A stretch of DNA of 5,071 nucleotides from Actinomycetota bacterium (lineage in GTDB: Bacteria > Actinomycetota > Thermoleophilia > Gaiellales > Gaiellaceae): NCBI GenBank assembly GCA_013812465.1, contig JACCTK010000004.1, forward strand, positions 1 through 5,071, written 5' to 3'. Below the pieces are notes generated by a model. The model ran no database searches, was not told the origin of the DNA, and saw only the letters and a list, made by a program, of their open reading frames with translations. Shown here one piece after another: positions 1 through 4,731 of the stretch; position 1 is the first letter of the stretch, and each line of letters begins with the position of its first letter. A program made the position numbers and the translations under genes.

Positions 1-33
1 GGGCGGGGACAGGCACTTCGAGCGCACCGTCGC

Positions 34-39
34 TAGAAT
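34..39 (+). promoter_or_regulatory. Candidate -10 element of the tRNA-Ala promoter
   Basis: TAGAAT lies 12 bases before the first base of the tRNA, which would put the transcription start near 46, a normal short 5' leader. It matches five of six positions of TATAAT. No convincing -35 hexamer is seen 16-18 bases upstream (AGGCAC is the 17-base candidate), so only the -10 is annotated. Confidence 0.4.
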
Positions 40-51
40 CGGCCTTTCCCA

Positions 52-124
52 GGGGCCATAGCTCAGCTGGGAGAGCGTCTGGCTGGCAGCCAGAAGGTCG
101 CCGGTTCGAGCCCGGCTGGCTCCA
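52..124 (+). tRNA. tRNA-Ala, anticodon GGC
   Basis: The full cloverleaf can be drawn. The acceptor stem GGGGCCA pairs with TGGCTCC (one G-T pair). The D arm is GCTC/GAGC around AGCTGGGA. The anticodon stem TCTGG/CCAGA encloses the loop CTGGCAG, so the anticodon is GGC, decoding GCC (and GCU by wobble). The T arm GCCGG/CCGGC encloses TTCGAGC. The discriminator base is A124, followed by TCA, so CCA is not encoded and must be added by CCA-adding enzyme. The length of 73 nt is normal and no intron is present. A perfect hairpin 21 bases downstream probably ends the transcript. Confidence 0.97.
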
Positions 125-145
125 TCAAGACTCGTAACTCAAACC

Positions 146-178
146 GCGAGGCCCGTTCCCCGGGCCTCGCAACGTTTC
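146..178 (+). terminator. Hairpin terminator after tRNA-Ala
   Basis: GCGAGGCCCG (146-155) is perfectly complementary to CGGGCCTCGC (161-170) around a 5-base loop, TTCCC. The stem is 10 bp and very G/C-rich. The following AACGTTTCT holds only a short T run, so this is a weak-tail intrinsic terminator, common in high-GC bacteria. Its place just behind the tRNA supports the call. Confidence 0.7.
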
Positions 179-289
179 TGCCGTCCGTCGTCCGGCGGTC
201 TCCGGTTCTGAGGCCTCGATGAGGAGGTCGAACGGCCGAGCGAAGGTCCCGGTCACTTCCTCGCTGTCGTCGATGAGGAATCGTTCAAG

Positions 290-451
290 GTGAATGATCT
301 GAGTGGCGCTGCGGCGATAGCATCGGGCTACAGCCACAGCCTCGCCTGGAGGGCGGACGGCACAGCTTGGATCTGGGGATCGAACGCTTCTGGCGAGCTG
401 GGACAGGGCACAACGACGAACTCACCCATCCCACTTGCCCTCTTCGGCTAG
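290..451 (+). pseudogene. C-terminal relic of an RCC1-repeat protein
   Basis: The + strand frame from 290 to the TAG at 449-451 encodes one recognisable RCC1 (regulator of chromosome condensation 1) repeat. Visible segments are IASGYSHSLAWRADGTA, WIWGSNASGELGQGTTTN and the end SPIPLALFG. These match the family pattern: I-x-x-G-x-x-H-S-L-A, then D-G-T-x-W-x-W-G, then N-x-x-G-x-L-G. The frame is open back to a TGA at 209-211 but has no ATG and no further repeat. An RCC1 domain normally forms a propeller from about seven repeats, so this is the tail of a gene whose front is gone. Bacterial RCC1 proteins are often large secreted proteins of unclear role. GTG at 290 is only the left edge of recognisable similarity, not a proposed start. 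Its position just behind a tRNA suggests a deletion or integration junction. Confidence 0.75.
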
Positions 452-508
452 TGGAGGCCCGCGGAAGGCATCGGAAAGGACAGCTGCGGCGGTGCGGAGC
501 CAGGTGAC

Positions 509-850
509 ATGAACCGCGGGAGGGTCGCTACCAAGGCGGTTGCCTCGGCTGCTGCGGTAGCGACTCTCCTCGTCGGCTGTGGTGGGCCTAGCGCGCAGGT
601 CCGGGCGCTCAAGGATGACCCACTTGGCCGTTACGAGCCGCCCGGTGGTCGCCTCATCCGCTCCACAGAGCAGAGCGAAGGCACAAGTCTACTCGGGAAG
701 CCTGTTCAGGCTGAGTACACGCGACTGTTCGCGCTACCGGCGGGCGATCCAAAACAGCAGCTTCGGCGTGCTCTCGATGCCGCTACGGCCGCCAACTGGG
801 ACACGAGGAAAGATCTACCGCTCCCTGAACGGCTTCACCTCAATCGGTGA
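509..850 (+). CDS. Small secreted lipoprotein, reading frame truncated by a frameshift
   Basis: The ATG at 509 is preceded by GGAG at 496-499 (9-base spacing). The first 25 residues form a lipoprotein signal peptide: positive start (NRGR, K), hydrophobic Ala/Val core, and lipobox L-V-G-C with the lipidated cysteine at residue 24, followed by GG. The protein should therefore be exported, lipid-anchored and exposed outside the membrane. The mature part reads normally to about residue 100 and then shifts: after AGG-AAA (806-811) this frame continues in unlikely codons to a TGA at 848-850. The +1 frame continues a plausible lipoprotein sequence to 959. Removing one A from the AAA at 809-811 gives a single 149-codon gene. 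The family is not recognised and no function is proposed. The break may be a true mutation or an assembly error in the A run. Confidence 0.6.
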   Translation: MNRGRVATKAVASAAAVATLLVGCGGPSAQVRALKDDPLGRYEPPGGRLIRSTEQSEGTSLLGKPVQAEYTRLFALPAGDPKQQLRRALDAATAANWDTRKDLPLPERLHLNR

Positions 851-959
851 GAAGCAGCTTCCCAGCGGCCGGGCCGAGATGAGTCTTACGGTATTTCCTA
901 AACGCCCACCGGGCGGTGCAACGACCGAGCCGGCGTTGCTGATTCGGCTCACATCTTGA
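812..959 (+). pseudogene. Out-of-frame C-terminal part of the lipoprotein gene at 509
   Basis: After the AAA at 809-811 the +1 frame reads I-Y-R-S-L-N-G-F, then EKQLPSGRAEMSLTVFPK, P-P-G-G, and ends ALLIRLTS at the TGA 957-959. The pattern of alternating hydrophobic residues and the closing A-L-L-I-R-L is what a beta-rich lipoprotein C-terminus looks like. It has no start codon or ribosome-binding site of its own, and it joins seamlessly to the upstream frame if one base is removed. It is therefore annotated as the displaced tail, not as a separate gene. Confidence 0.55.
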
Positions 960-1212
960 TTCATAAACGATACAAGCCGCGAAAGCCTGTTACGTCGGCA
1001 CGTTGGCCGAGGACGTCATTCTCTGCCAGCAGCCGATCTTACGATGAGGGCTATGACCCGTGCCAAGAGAGAGTTGCACCTCACACATGCGAGGACACGA
1101 GCCGGCGCAGCAGCTTTTCAAGCCCGTGTCTCGCCAGCTGACTCCGTCCGCCTTCGTGGGGGGCTTCCCAAGCGGCCAGTCAGAGAATCAGTACGTACGA
1201 CCAGCTAGGGCT
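960..1212. other. Gene-poor stretch between the lipoprotein relic and the 1230 gene
   Basis: Apart from the helicase motif VI relic no intact gene is supported here. All + strand frames carry only short open stretches without ribosome-binding sites, and third-position G/C bias is weaker than in the right half of the window. No tRNA-end duplication, terminal inverted repeat or transposase piece was found by eye. Confidence 0.5.
1044..1208 (+). pseudogene. Relic of a UvrD/PcrA-type helicase (motif VI region)
   Basis: The frame from ATG 1044 to TAG 1206-1208 encodes RAMTRAKRELHLTHARTR at residues 2-19. This is an excellent match to motif VI of superfamily 1 DNA helicases (UvrD, PcrA, Rep), usually written Y-V-(A/G)-(M/I)-T-R-A-x-x-x-L-x-L-(T/S)-x-A-x-x-R; the arginine after Thr contacts the ATP gamma-phosphate. 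Beyond residue 20 similarity is lost, apart from a vague R-R-x-S-x-F-x-S-P ending in another frame. No Walker A or other helicase motif occurs upstream in any frame, so only about 60 bases of the parent gene are recognisable. It cannot be a functional helicase. The same frame is open from 960, but residues before the motif do not resemble the family. Confidence 0.6.
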
Positions 1213-1221
1213 AAAGGAGGT
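1213..1221 (+). promoter_or_regulatory. Perfect Shine-Dalgarno sequence for the 1230 gene
   Basis: AAAGGAGGT is fully complementary to the 3' end of 16S rRNA and sits 8 bases before ATG 1230. It is by far the strongest ribosome-binding site in the window and fixes the start of an otherwise unrecognised small gene. Confidence 0.85.
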
Positions 1222-1229
1222 AAGGGTTC

Positions 1230-1580
1230 ATGAGCAATGTCGGGGATGGCCCCCTAGATCGAGAGAAGCTCGAGAAACTCCGCAACGACCCGGAGTACCG
1301 AGCCAAGCTCGAATATCTCGTGGAGTGGCTAGCTGACGGCACTGAACTCCGGCGTTTGGAGAAGCTCGTCGCCACCGGTAAGGGCGAGTCACAAGCGTTC
1401 CTATTCCCGCTACCGCGTCAAAGAATCCGGATGGCTCGGTGCATCGCGGCCCTCAGCGAAAGCCGAAGGGCAGACGGCCTTCTCGACCGAAACGTAACAG
1501 ATGTTACAATATGTAGCGATCGGACAGGGGCTAACAGACGTCAGAAAGCACTCTCCGCAACAAATCTGAGGGGTTTGTAA
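1230..1580 (+). CDS. Hypothetical protein, 116 aa, highly charged
   Basis: ATG 1230 follows a perfect Shine-Dalgarno sequence, so translation from here is very likely. Residues 8-50 are rich in Glu, Lys, Arg and Leu (for example LDREKLEKLRNDPEYRAKLE) and should form two or three amphipathic helices. There is no signal peptide or membrane segment. The family is not recognised. The second half is suspect: from about residue 54 codon choice becomes A/T-ending and the sequence basic and low in pattern. The +1 frame from about 1387 has better third-position G/C and runs to a TAA at 1495-1497 (starting S-H-K-R-S-Y-S-R-Y), so an indel near 1385-1391 could have altered the C-terminus. A strong terminator (1619-1654) follows 39 bases after the stop, making this a likely single-gene transcript. 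Confidence 0.6.
   Translation: MSNVGDGPLDREKLEKLRNDPEYRAKLEYLVEWLADGTELRRLEKLVATGKGESQAFLFPLPRQRIRMARCIAALSESRRADGLLDRNVTDVTICSDRTGANRRQKALSATNLRGL
1483..1510 (+). promoter_or_regulatory. Candidate promoter with an overlapping palindromic operator
   Basis: TCGACC (1483-1488) and TACAAT (1505-1510) are separated by 16 bases; they match four and five of six consensus positions. The perfect inverted repeat GTAACA-GA-TGTTAC (1494-1507) covers the spacer and the first half of the -10, where a repressor would block polymerase. The predicted start is near 1517, just before the terminator at 1619-1654. The element lies inside the 3' part of the 1230 reading frame, so it is either internal or, if that gene ends earlier, truly intergenic. 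The cognate regulator is not identifiable from the window. Confidence 0.4.
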
Positions 1581-1618
1581 GCTGCCCGACTAGGTCCACC
1601 TGATCTGCGTTACTCGAT

Positions 1619-1654
1619 CCAGGAGGCTCCGTGAAGGCGCCTCCTGGTCTTTTT
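1619..1654 (+). terminator. Strong intrinsic terminator
   Basis: CCAGGAGGC (1619-1627) pairs perfectly with GCCTCCTGG (1639-1647) around an 11-base loop; the stem is followed at once by TCTTTTT (1648-1654). This is a canonical Rho-independent terminator for rightward transcription. It closes the 1230 gene and would also stop anything started at about 1517, insulating or attenuating entry into the GTPase gene downstream. Confidence 0.92.
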
Positions 1655-1667
1655 CTGCCCAGCACCT

Positions 1668-1673
1668 TATGAT
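1668..1673 (+). promoter_or_regulatory. Candidate -10 element for the ribosomal protection gene
   Basis: TATGAT matches five of six bases of TATAAT and lies just behind the terminator, the natural place for a new promoter. The start would be near 1680, leaving a leader of about 98 bases before GTG 1778. The -35 region (TGGTCT at 17-base spacing) is poor. A small CGGGG/CCCCG hairpin (1677-1692) would sit at the very 5' end of the mRNA. Confidence 0.4.
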
Positions 1674-1716
1674 TCACGGGGCCAACACCCCGGCGCCGAT
1701 CGACCAAGGAGCGAAG

Positions 1717-1830
1717 ATGCGCCAAGCGTTCATGTCAATCGAAATGGGCTTCTCGACCAATTCGGAGGGTATGACGCGTGGCGCGGAAAACGCTGAACTT
1801 GGGGATCCTGGCGCATGTAGACGCCGGTAA
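1717..1830 (+). CDS. Possible 37-aa leader peptide overlapping the start of the GTPase gene
   Basis: ATG 1717 has AAGGAG at 1706-1711 (5-base spacing). The frame runs MRQAFMSIEMGFSTNSEG and on to TAA 1828-1830, passing through the Shine-Dalgarno of the downstream gene and overlapping its first 53 bases in another frame. It has no similarity I recognise. Leader peptides are known upstream of tet(M)-type genes, where drug-slowed ribosomes change transcription or translation of the resistance gene. Here ribosomes on the leader would cover or uncover GTG 1778, so translational coupling or interference is possible. It may equally be a chance ORF; the good ribosome-binding site is the main support. 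Confidence 0.35.
   Translation: MRQAFMSIEMGFSTNSEGMTRGAENAELGDPGACRRR
1764..1769 (+). promoter_or_regulatory. Shine-Dalgarno sequence deciding the GTG 1778 start
   Basis: GGAGGG ends 8 bases before GTG 1778. The nearby ATG at 1771 is in the leader frame, and an in-frame TGA at 1772-1774 excludes any longer form of the GTPase gene. Confidence 0.75.
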
Positions 1831-3793
1831 GACAACGCTCACGGAGCGGCTGCTCTACGCCGCGGGGGTCATCGACGAGATCGGCAGCGTCGATGCCGGT
1901 ACGACGCAGACCGATTCGTTGGCGCTGGAGCGGCAGCGCGGGATCACGATCCGGTCCGCGGTCGCGTCCTTCGCGATCGGCGACGTCACCGTCAACCTGA
2001 TCGACACGCCCGGCCACCCGGATTTCATCGCCGAGGTGGAGCGGGTGCTGCGCGTGCTCGACGGCGCCGTGCTCGTGATCTCAGCGGTGGAAGGTGTTCA
2101 GCCGCAGACGCCGCTCTTGATGCGGGCTTTGCAACGTCTGCAGGTGCCGACGCTCGTCTTTGTGAACAAGATCGACCGGCCGGGGGCGAGCGACGAGCGG
2201 GTCCTGCGGGCGATCTCGGAGCGACTGACGCCCGCGATCGTTCCGCTCGGATCTGCGCCTGGGCTCGGGACGCGAGCCGCCGGCTTCATGCCTGCCGGCG
2301 CGGGCGACGTCGCCTTCCGGTCCAGGCTCGCCGAGGCGCTCGCCGAGCGCGACGACGGGATCCTGGCGGCGTACCTCGACGACGAGGCGGGCGTCTCCTA
2401 CGGGCGACTCCGCCAGGCGCTCGCCGTGCAGACGAAGCGCGCGCTCGCGCATCCCGTCTTCTTCGGCTCGGCGATCACGGGCGCGGGCGTCGACGCGCTC
2501 ATGGCAGGGATCGTCGAGTTGCTGCCCGCGGCCGCAGGAGTCGCCGACGGCTCTGTCTCCGGGACGGTCTTCAAGATCGAGCGCGGTCCCGCCGGGGAGA
2601 AGATCGCCTACGTCCGCATGTTCTCCGGGACGGTGCGAGTGCGGGACCGACTGCGGTTCGGACGGGATGTCGAAGGCAAGGTGACCGCGATCAGCGTCTT
2701 CGACCGGGGGGCGGCCGCGAGGGGTGCGTCCGTCTCCGCCGGAGAGATCGGAAAGCTGTGGGGTCTCGCCGAGATCCAGATCGGCGACCCGATCGGAAGC
2801 TCGCGGCCGGCGGCGGGCGAGCGCTCCTTCGCTCCGCCGACGCTGGAGACGGTTGTCGTTCCTCGCAACCCCGACGACAAGCAAGCGCTCCGTGTCGCGC
2901 TCGCCCAGCTCGCCGAGCAGGACCCGCTGATCGCCGTCAGGCAGGACGACGCCCGCCAGGAGCTCTCGGTGTCGCTCTACGGCGAAATCCAGAAGGAGGT
3001 CATCCAGGCGACGCTGGCAAACGACTTCGCCCTCGACGTCGGCTTCAGCGAGACGACGACGATCTGCATCGAGCGGCCGGTCGGCACGGGTGAGGTACTG
3101 GAGATCCTCCACGCGAAGACGAAGACGAACGTCACTGGCAAGAGCTCGCCGACAAGCTCGAACCCGTTCCTCGCCACGGCCGGGCTGCGCGTCGAGCCGG
3201 CGCTGCGCGGCTCGGGCGTCGAGTTTCGGCTCGACGTCGACGTTCGGCTAGTGCCTATCTACATCTACAAGACCGTGAACGGCTTTATCGATCTCATGAC
3301 TCAGTACGTCGACGAGGCGCTGCAGGAGGGACTCTTCGGCTGGCAGGTCACGGACTGCACCGTGACCATGACCGACTGTGGCTACCGGGCGCCCGGCACG
3401 ACGGCCGGTGATTTCCGGAAGCTCACGCCGCTGGTCGTCATGCAGGCGCTCGAGCGCGCTAGCACGGTTGCCTGCGAGGCCGTCGTGCGAACCAGTCTGG
3501 AGATCCCCGCGGACTCGGTCGGCGCCGTGACGGCTGCCCTCGGCCGCCTCGGAGTCGCCGTCGACATGCAGTCGGTGAGCGGCAATCTCGCCATGATCGA
3601 GACGATCTTGCCCGTCGCGTCGGCCCATGAGCTCCAGCGGCAACTGCCGGGGCTGACGGGCGGCGAGGGCATCCTCGAGTCCAGCTTCGCGGGTTACCAG
3701 CCGGTGATCGGTGACCAGCCGACCCGGCGGCGGACGACGGCGAACCCGCTCAACCGCAAGGAATATCTGTCAAGCGCCAAGCGGACGGCCTAG
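1778..3793 (+). CDS. Tetracycline ribosomal protection protein, Otr(A)/Tet(M) family GTPase
   Basis: This EF-G-like cytosolic GTPase should bind the 70S ribosome and, in characterised relatives, dislodges tetracycline from the A site. The GTPase motifs are intact: AHVDAGKT at 12-19, RGIT at 54-57, DTPGH at 76-80, NKID at 130-133, GSA at 230-232. Domain II is about 260-340, domain III 355-425, domain IV 430-560, domain V 565-650. The tail NPLNRKEY resembles the Otr(A) C-terminus. Stretches such as ERQRGITIRSAVA and DGAVLVISAVEGVQPQT separate it from true EF-G, and domain IV lacks the EF-G tip; NPFLATAGL and GSG recall Tet(M). At 671 aa the length fits Otr(A) (about 663). The domain IV loop reads Y-R-A-P-G-T-T (536-542) instead of Y-S-P-V-S: the proline is kept but its neighbours differ, so drug protection is inferred, not assured. 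Codon use is typical of the window's high-GC half. No drug biosynthesis or efflux genes lie nearby. Likely control is through the leader region. The stop overlaps that of the convergent transporter. Confidence 0.93.
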   Translation: MARKTLNLGILAHVDAGKTTLTERLLYAAGVIDEIGSVDAGTTQTDSLALERQRGITIRSAVASFAIGDVTVNLIDTPGHPDFIAEVERVLRVLDGAVLVISAVEGVQPQTPLLMRALQRLQVPTLVFVNKIDRPGASDERVLRAISERLTPAIVPLGSAPGLGTRAAGFMPAGAGDVAFRSRLAEALAERDDGILAAYLDDEAGVSYGRLRQALAVQTKRALAHPVFFGSAITGAGVDALMAGIVELLPAAAGVADGSVSGTVFKIERGPAGEKIAYVRMFSGTVRVRDRLRFGRDVEGKVTAISVFDRGAAARGASVSAGEIGKLWGLAEIQIGDPIGSSRPAAGERSFAPPTLETVVVPRNPDDKQALRVALAQLAEQDPLIAVRQDDARQELSVSLYGEIQKEVIQATLANDFALDVGFSETTTICIERPVGTGEVLEILHAKTKTNVTGKSSPTSSNPFLATAGLRVEPALRGSGVEFRLDVDVRLVPIYIYKTVNGFIDLMTQYVDEALQEGLFGWQVTDCTVTMTDCGYRAPGTTAGDFRKLTPLVVMQALERASTVACEAVVRTSLEIPADSVGAVTAALGRLGVAVDMQSVSGNLAMIETILPVASAHELQRQLPGLTGGEGILESSFAGYQPVIGDQPTRRRTTANPLNRKEYLSSAKRTA

Positions 3794-4638
3794 CCGTCGC
3801 GCCGCTCGGTGTGGACCGCGATCCCGGCGATCACGAGCGCGATCCCGGCGGCGTCCAGCCAGGACGGGAGCTGAGCGAGCACGAGCGCGCCGATCACCGT
3901 CGCAGTCGCCGGCAGGAGCGAGACGAGCAGGGCGTAGGTGGAGCGGGCGAGCCGCGCCATCGCGAGCTGGTCGCAGACATAGGGGATGACGGAGGAGGCG
4001 ATCCCGACCCCGATCCCGGCGCCGAGCGCCAGGGGATCGACGAGAGCGGGGAGGGCGTTCCAGCCGCCGAGCGGGACTGCGACGACGGCGGCGACGAGCA
4101 TCGCCGCTCCCAGCCCGTCGATCCCCCCGAAGCCGCTTTGCTGAGCGACGCGGTGGCCGAGCACGATGTAGGCGGCGAAGAGGCCGGCGTTCGCGAAGGC
4201 GAGCCCGAGCCCGAGCGGCTCGTCGACGAGCGCGACGTTCGTCAGCAGGTAGACGCCCACGACAGCCAGCGCGACCGCCGCCGCGTTCCGGCCTGTCCGG
4301 GCGCCGAGCGCGGCGAGGACGATCACAGGCAGGAACTCGATCGCCGCCACCGTCCCGAGGGGAAGCCGGTCGATCGCGAGGTAGAAGCAGACGTTCATGA
4401 CCGCGAGAACCGCGCCCATCGCGACGACGGTGCGGCGCGCGTCCCGATCGAGGTATGCGAACGCCCGCCACGGCTTGCGCCACGCTGCGAAGACGGCTGC
4501 GGCGCTCGCTATCCGGAGCCAGGCGACCCCGGTCGGCTCGAGGCGCGCGAAGAGCAGCACAGCGAAGGCCGGGCCGAGGTAGTGGAAGACGGCGCCGCCG
4601 ACGAAGAAGCTCGCCGGAGGAAGGCGTCTGAGGGGCAC
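3790..4638 (-). CDS. EamA/DMT-family transporter, RhtA-like amino-acid exporter
   Basis: A 282-residue inner-membrane protein with about ten hydrophobic helices and two EamA halves. The segment YLAIDRLPLGTVAAIEF (86-102) closely follows the threonine/homoserine exporter RhtA of E. coli (Y-L-x-I-x-x-x-P-L-G ... A-L-E-F). IPYVCDQLAMARLARSTYALL (218-238, without its last residue it still aligns) corresponds to the RhtA second half. Substrates of the family are amino acids and related metabolites, moved out by proton exchange; the substrate here is not determined. The start is GTG at 4638, chosen because an in-frame stop lies at 4660-4662 and the next GTG would cut helix 1. No good Shine-Dalgarno precedes it, so the mRNA may be leaderless or weakly translated. 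In the second half the conserved acidic residues of E-P and L-G-E motifs are replaced by Leu242 and Gln256. It is divergent from the Lrp/AsnC regulator gene, which probably controls it. Confidence 0.88.
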   Translation of the reverse strand: MPLRRLPPASFFVGGAVFHYLGPAFAVLLFARLEPTGVAWLRIASAAAVFAAWRKPWRAFAYLDRDARRTVVAMGAVLAVMNVCFYLAIDRLPLGTVAAIEFLPVIVLAALGARTGRNAAAVALAVVGVYLLTNVALVDEPLGLGLAFANAGLFAAYIVLGHRVAQQSGFGGIDGLGAAMLVAAVVAVPLGGWNALPALVDPLALGAGIGVGIASSVIPYVCDQLAMARLARSTYALLVSLLPATATVIGALVLAQLPSWLDAAGIALVIAGIAVHTERRDG

Positions 4639-4705
4639 CTCGAGATGATCGTTGCGGAGCTATGGTGGCGGGAAGAGCCGAACGAAGGCACATAACGCAG
4701 ATCGC

Positions 4706-4716
4706 TTGCGAAGCAA
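4706..4716. promoter_or_regulatory. Palindrome, candidate Lrp/AsnC-type operator
   Basis: TTGC-GAA-GCAA is a perfect inverted repeat. A second one, GCTT-GCG-AAGC (4704-4714), overlaps it. They lie in the 93-bp gap between the divergent exporter and regulator genes, directly before the regulator's ribosome-binding site AAAGGA (4715-4720). TTGC...GCAA half-sites are typical of several Lrp-family operators, and such regulators usually control their own gene and a divergent transporter. Promoter hexamers in the gap are weak (CATAAC at 4691-4696 on the + strand), so the exact geometry is uncertain. Confidence 0.4.
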
Positions 4717-4731
4717 AGGACTAAGCCAACG

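Noticed and set aside
125..337. Minus-strand ORF of 70 codons behind the tRNA
   Set aside because: It runs through the tRNA terminator hairpin, overlaps the RCC1 relic on the other strand, and resembles no family I know. Some of its sequence looks protein-like, so a relic cannot be excluded, but it is not supported.
956..1141. Plus-strand ORF of 61 codons starting with TTG
   Set aside because: No ribosome-binding site, poor codon bias, and it overlaps the helicase motif VI that reads in a different frame.
125..1777. Search for a second copy of the tRNA 3' end, integrase or transposase
   Set aside because: No duplicate of the last 20 bases of the tRNA and no recombinase motif was found in the window, so no mobile element or attachment site is annotated.
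2081..3112. Long minus-strand ORF (343 codons) inside the GTPase gene
   Set aside because: Arg/Asp/Gly-rich translation typical of the antisense of a high-GC gene; the sense strand has full family similarity over the same span.
1778..3793. Calling the GTPase gene elongation factor G (fusA)
   Set aside because: Length, the ERQRGITIRSA and GVQPQT signatures and the domain IV loop point to the tetracycline protection family, and no rpsL/rpsG/tuf neighbours are present.
3818..3850. Direct repeat GCGATCCCGGCG (3818-3829 and 3839-3850)
   Set aside because: It lies in the exporter coding region and comes from repeated Gly-Ile-Ala codons in its last membrane helix; no sign of a regulatory or mobile repeat.
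3770..4695. Long ORFs overlapping the exporter gene in other frames (minus 3770-4693, plus 3811-4695)
   Set aside because: Low-complexity Arg- or Asp/Glu-rich translations; the frame with ten membrane helices and RhtA motifs is clearly the coding one.
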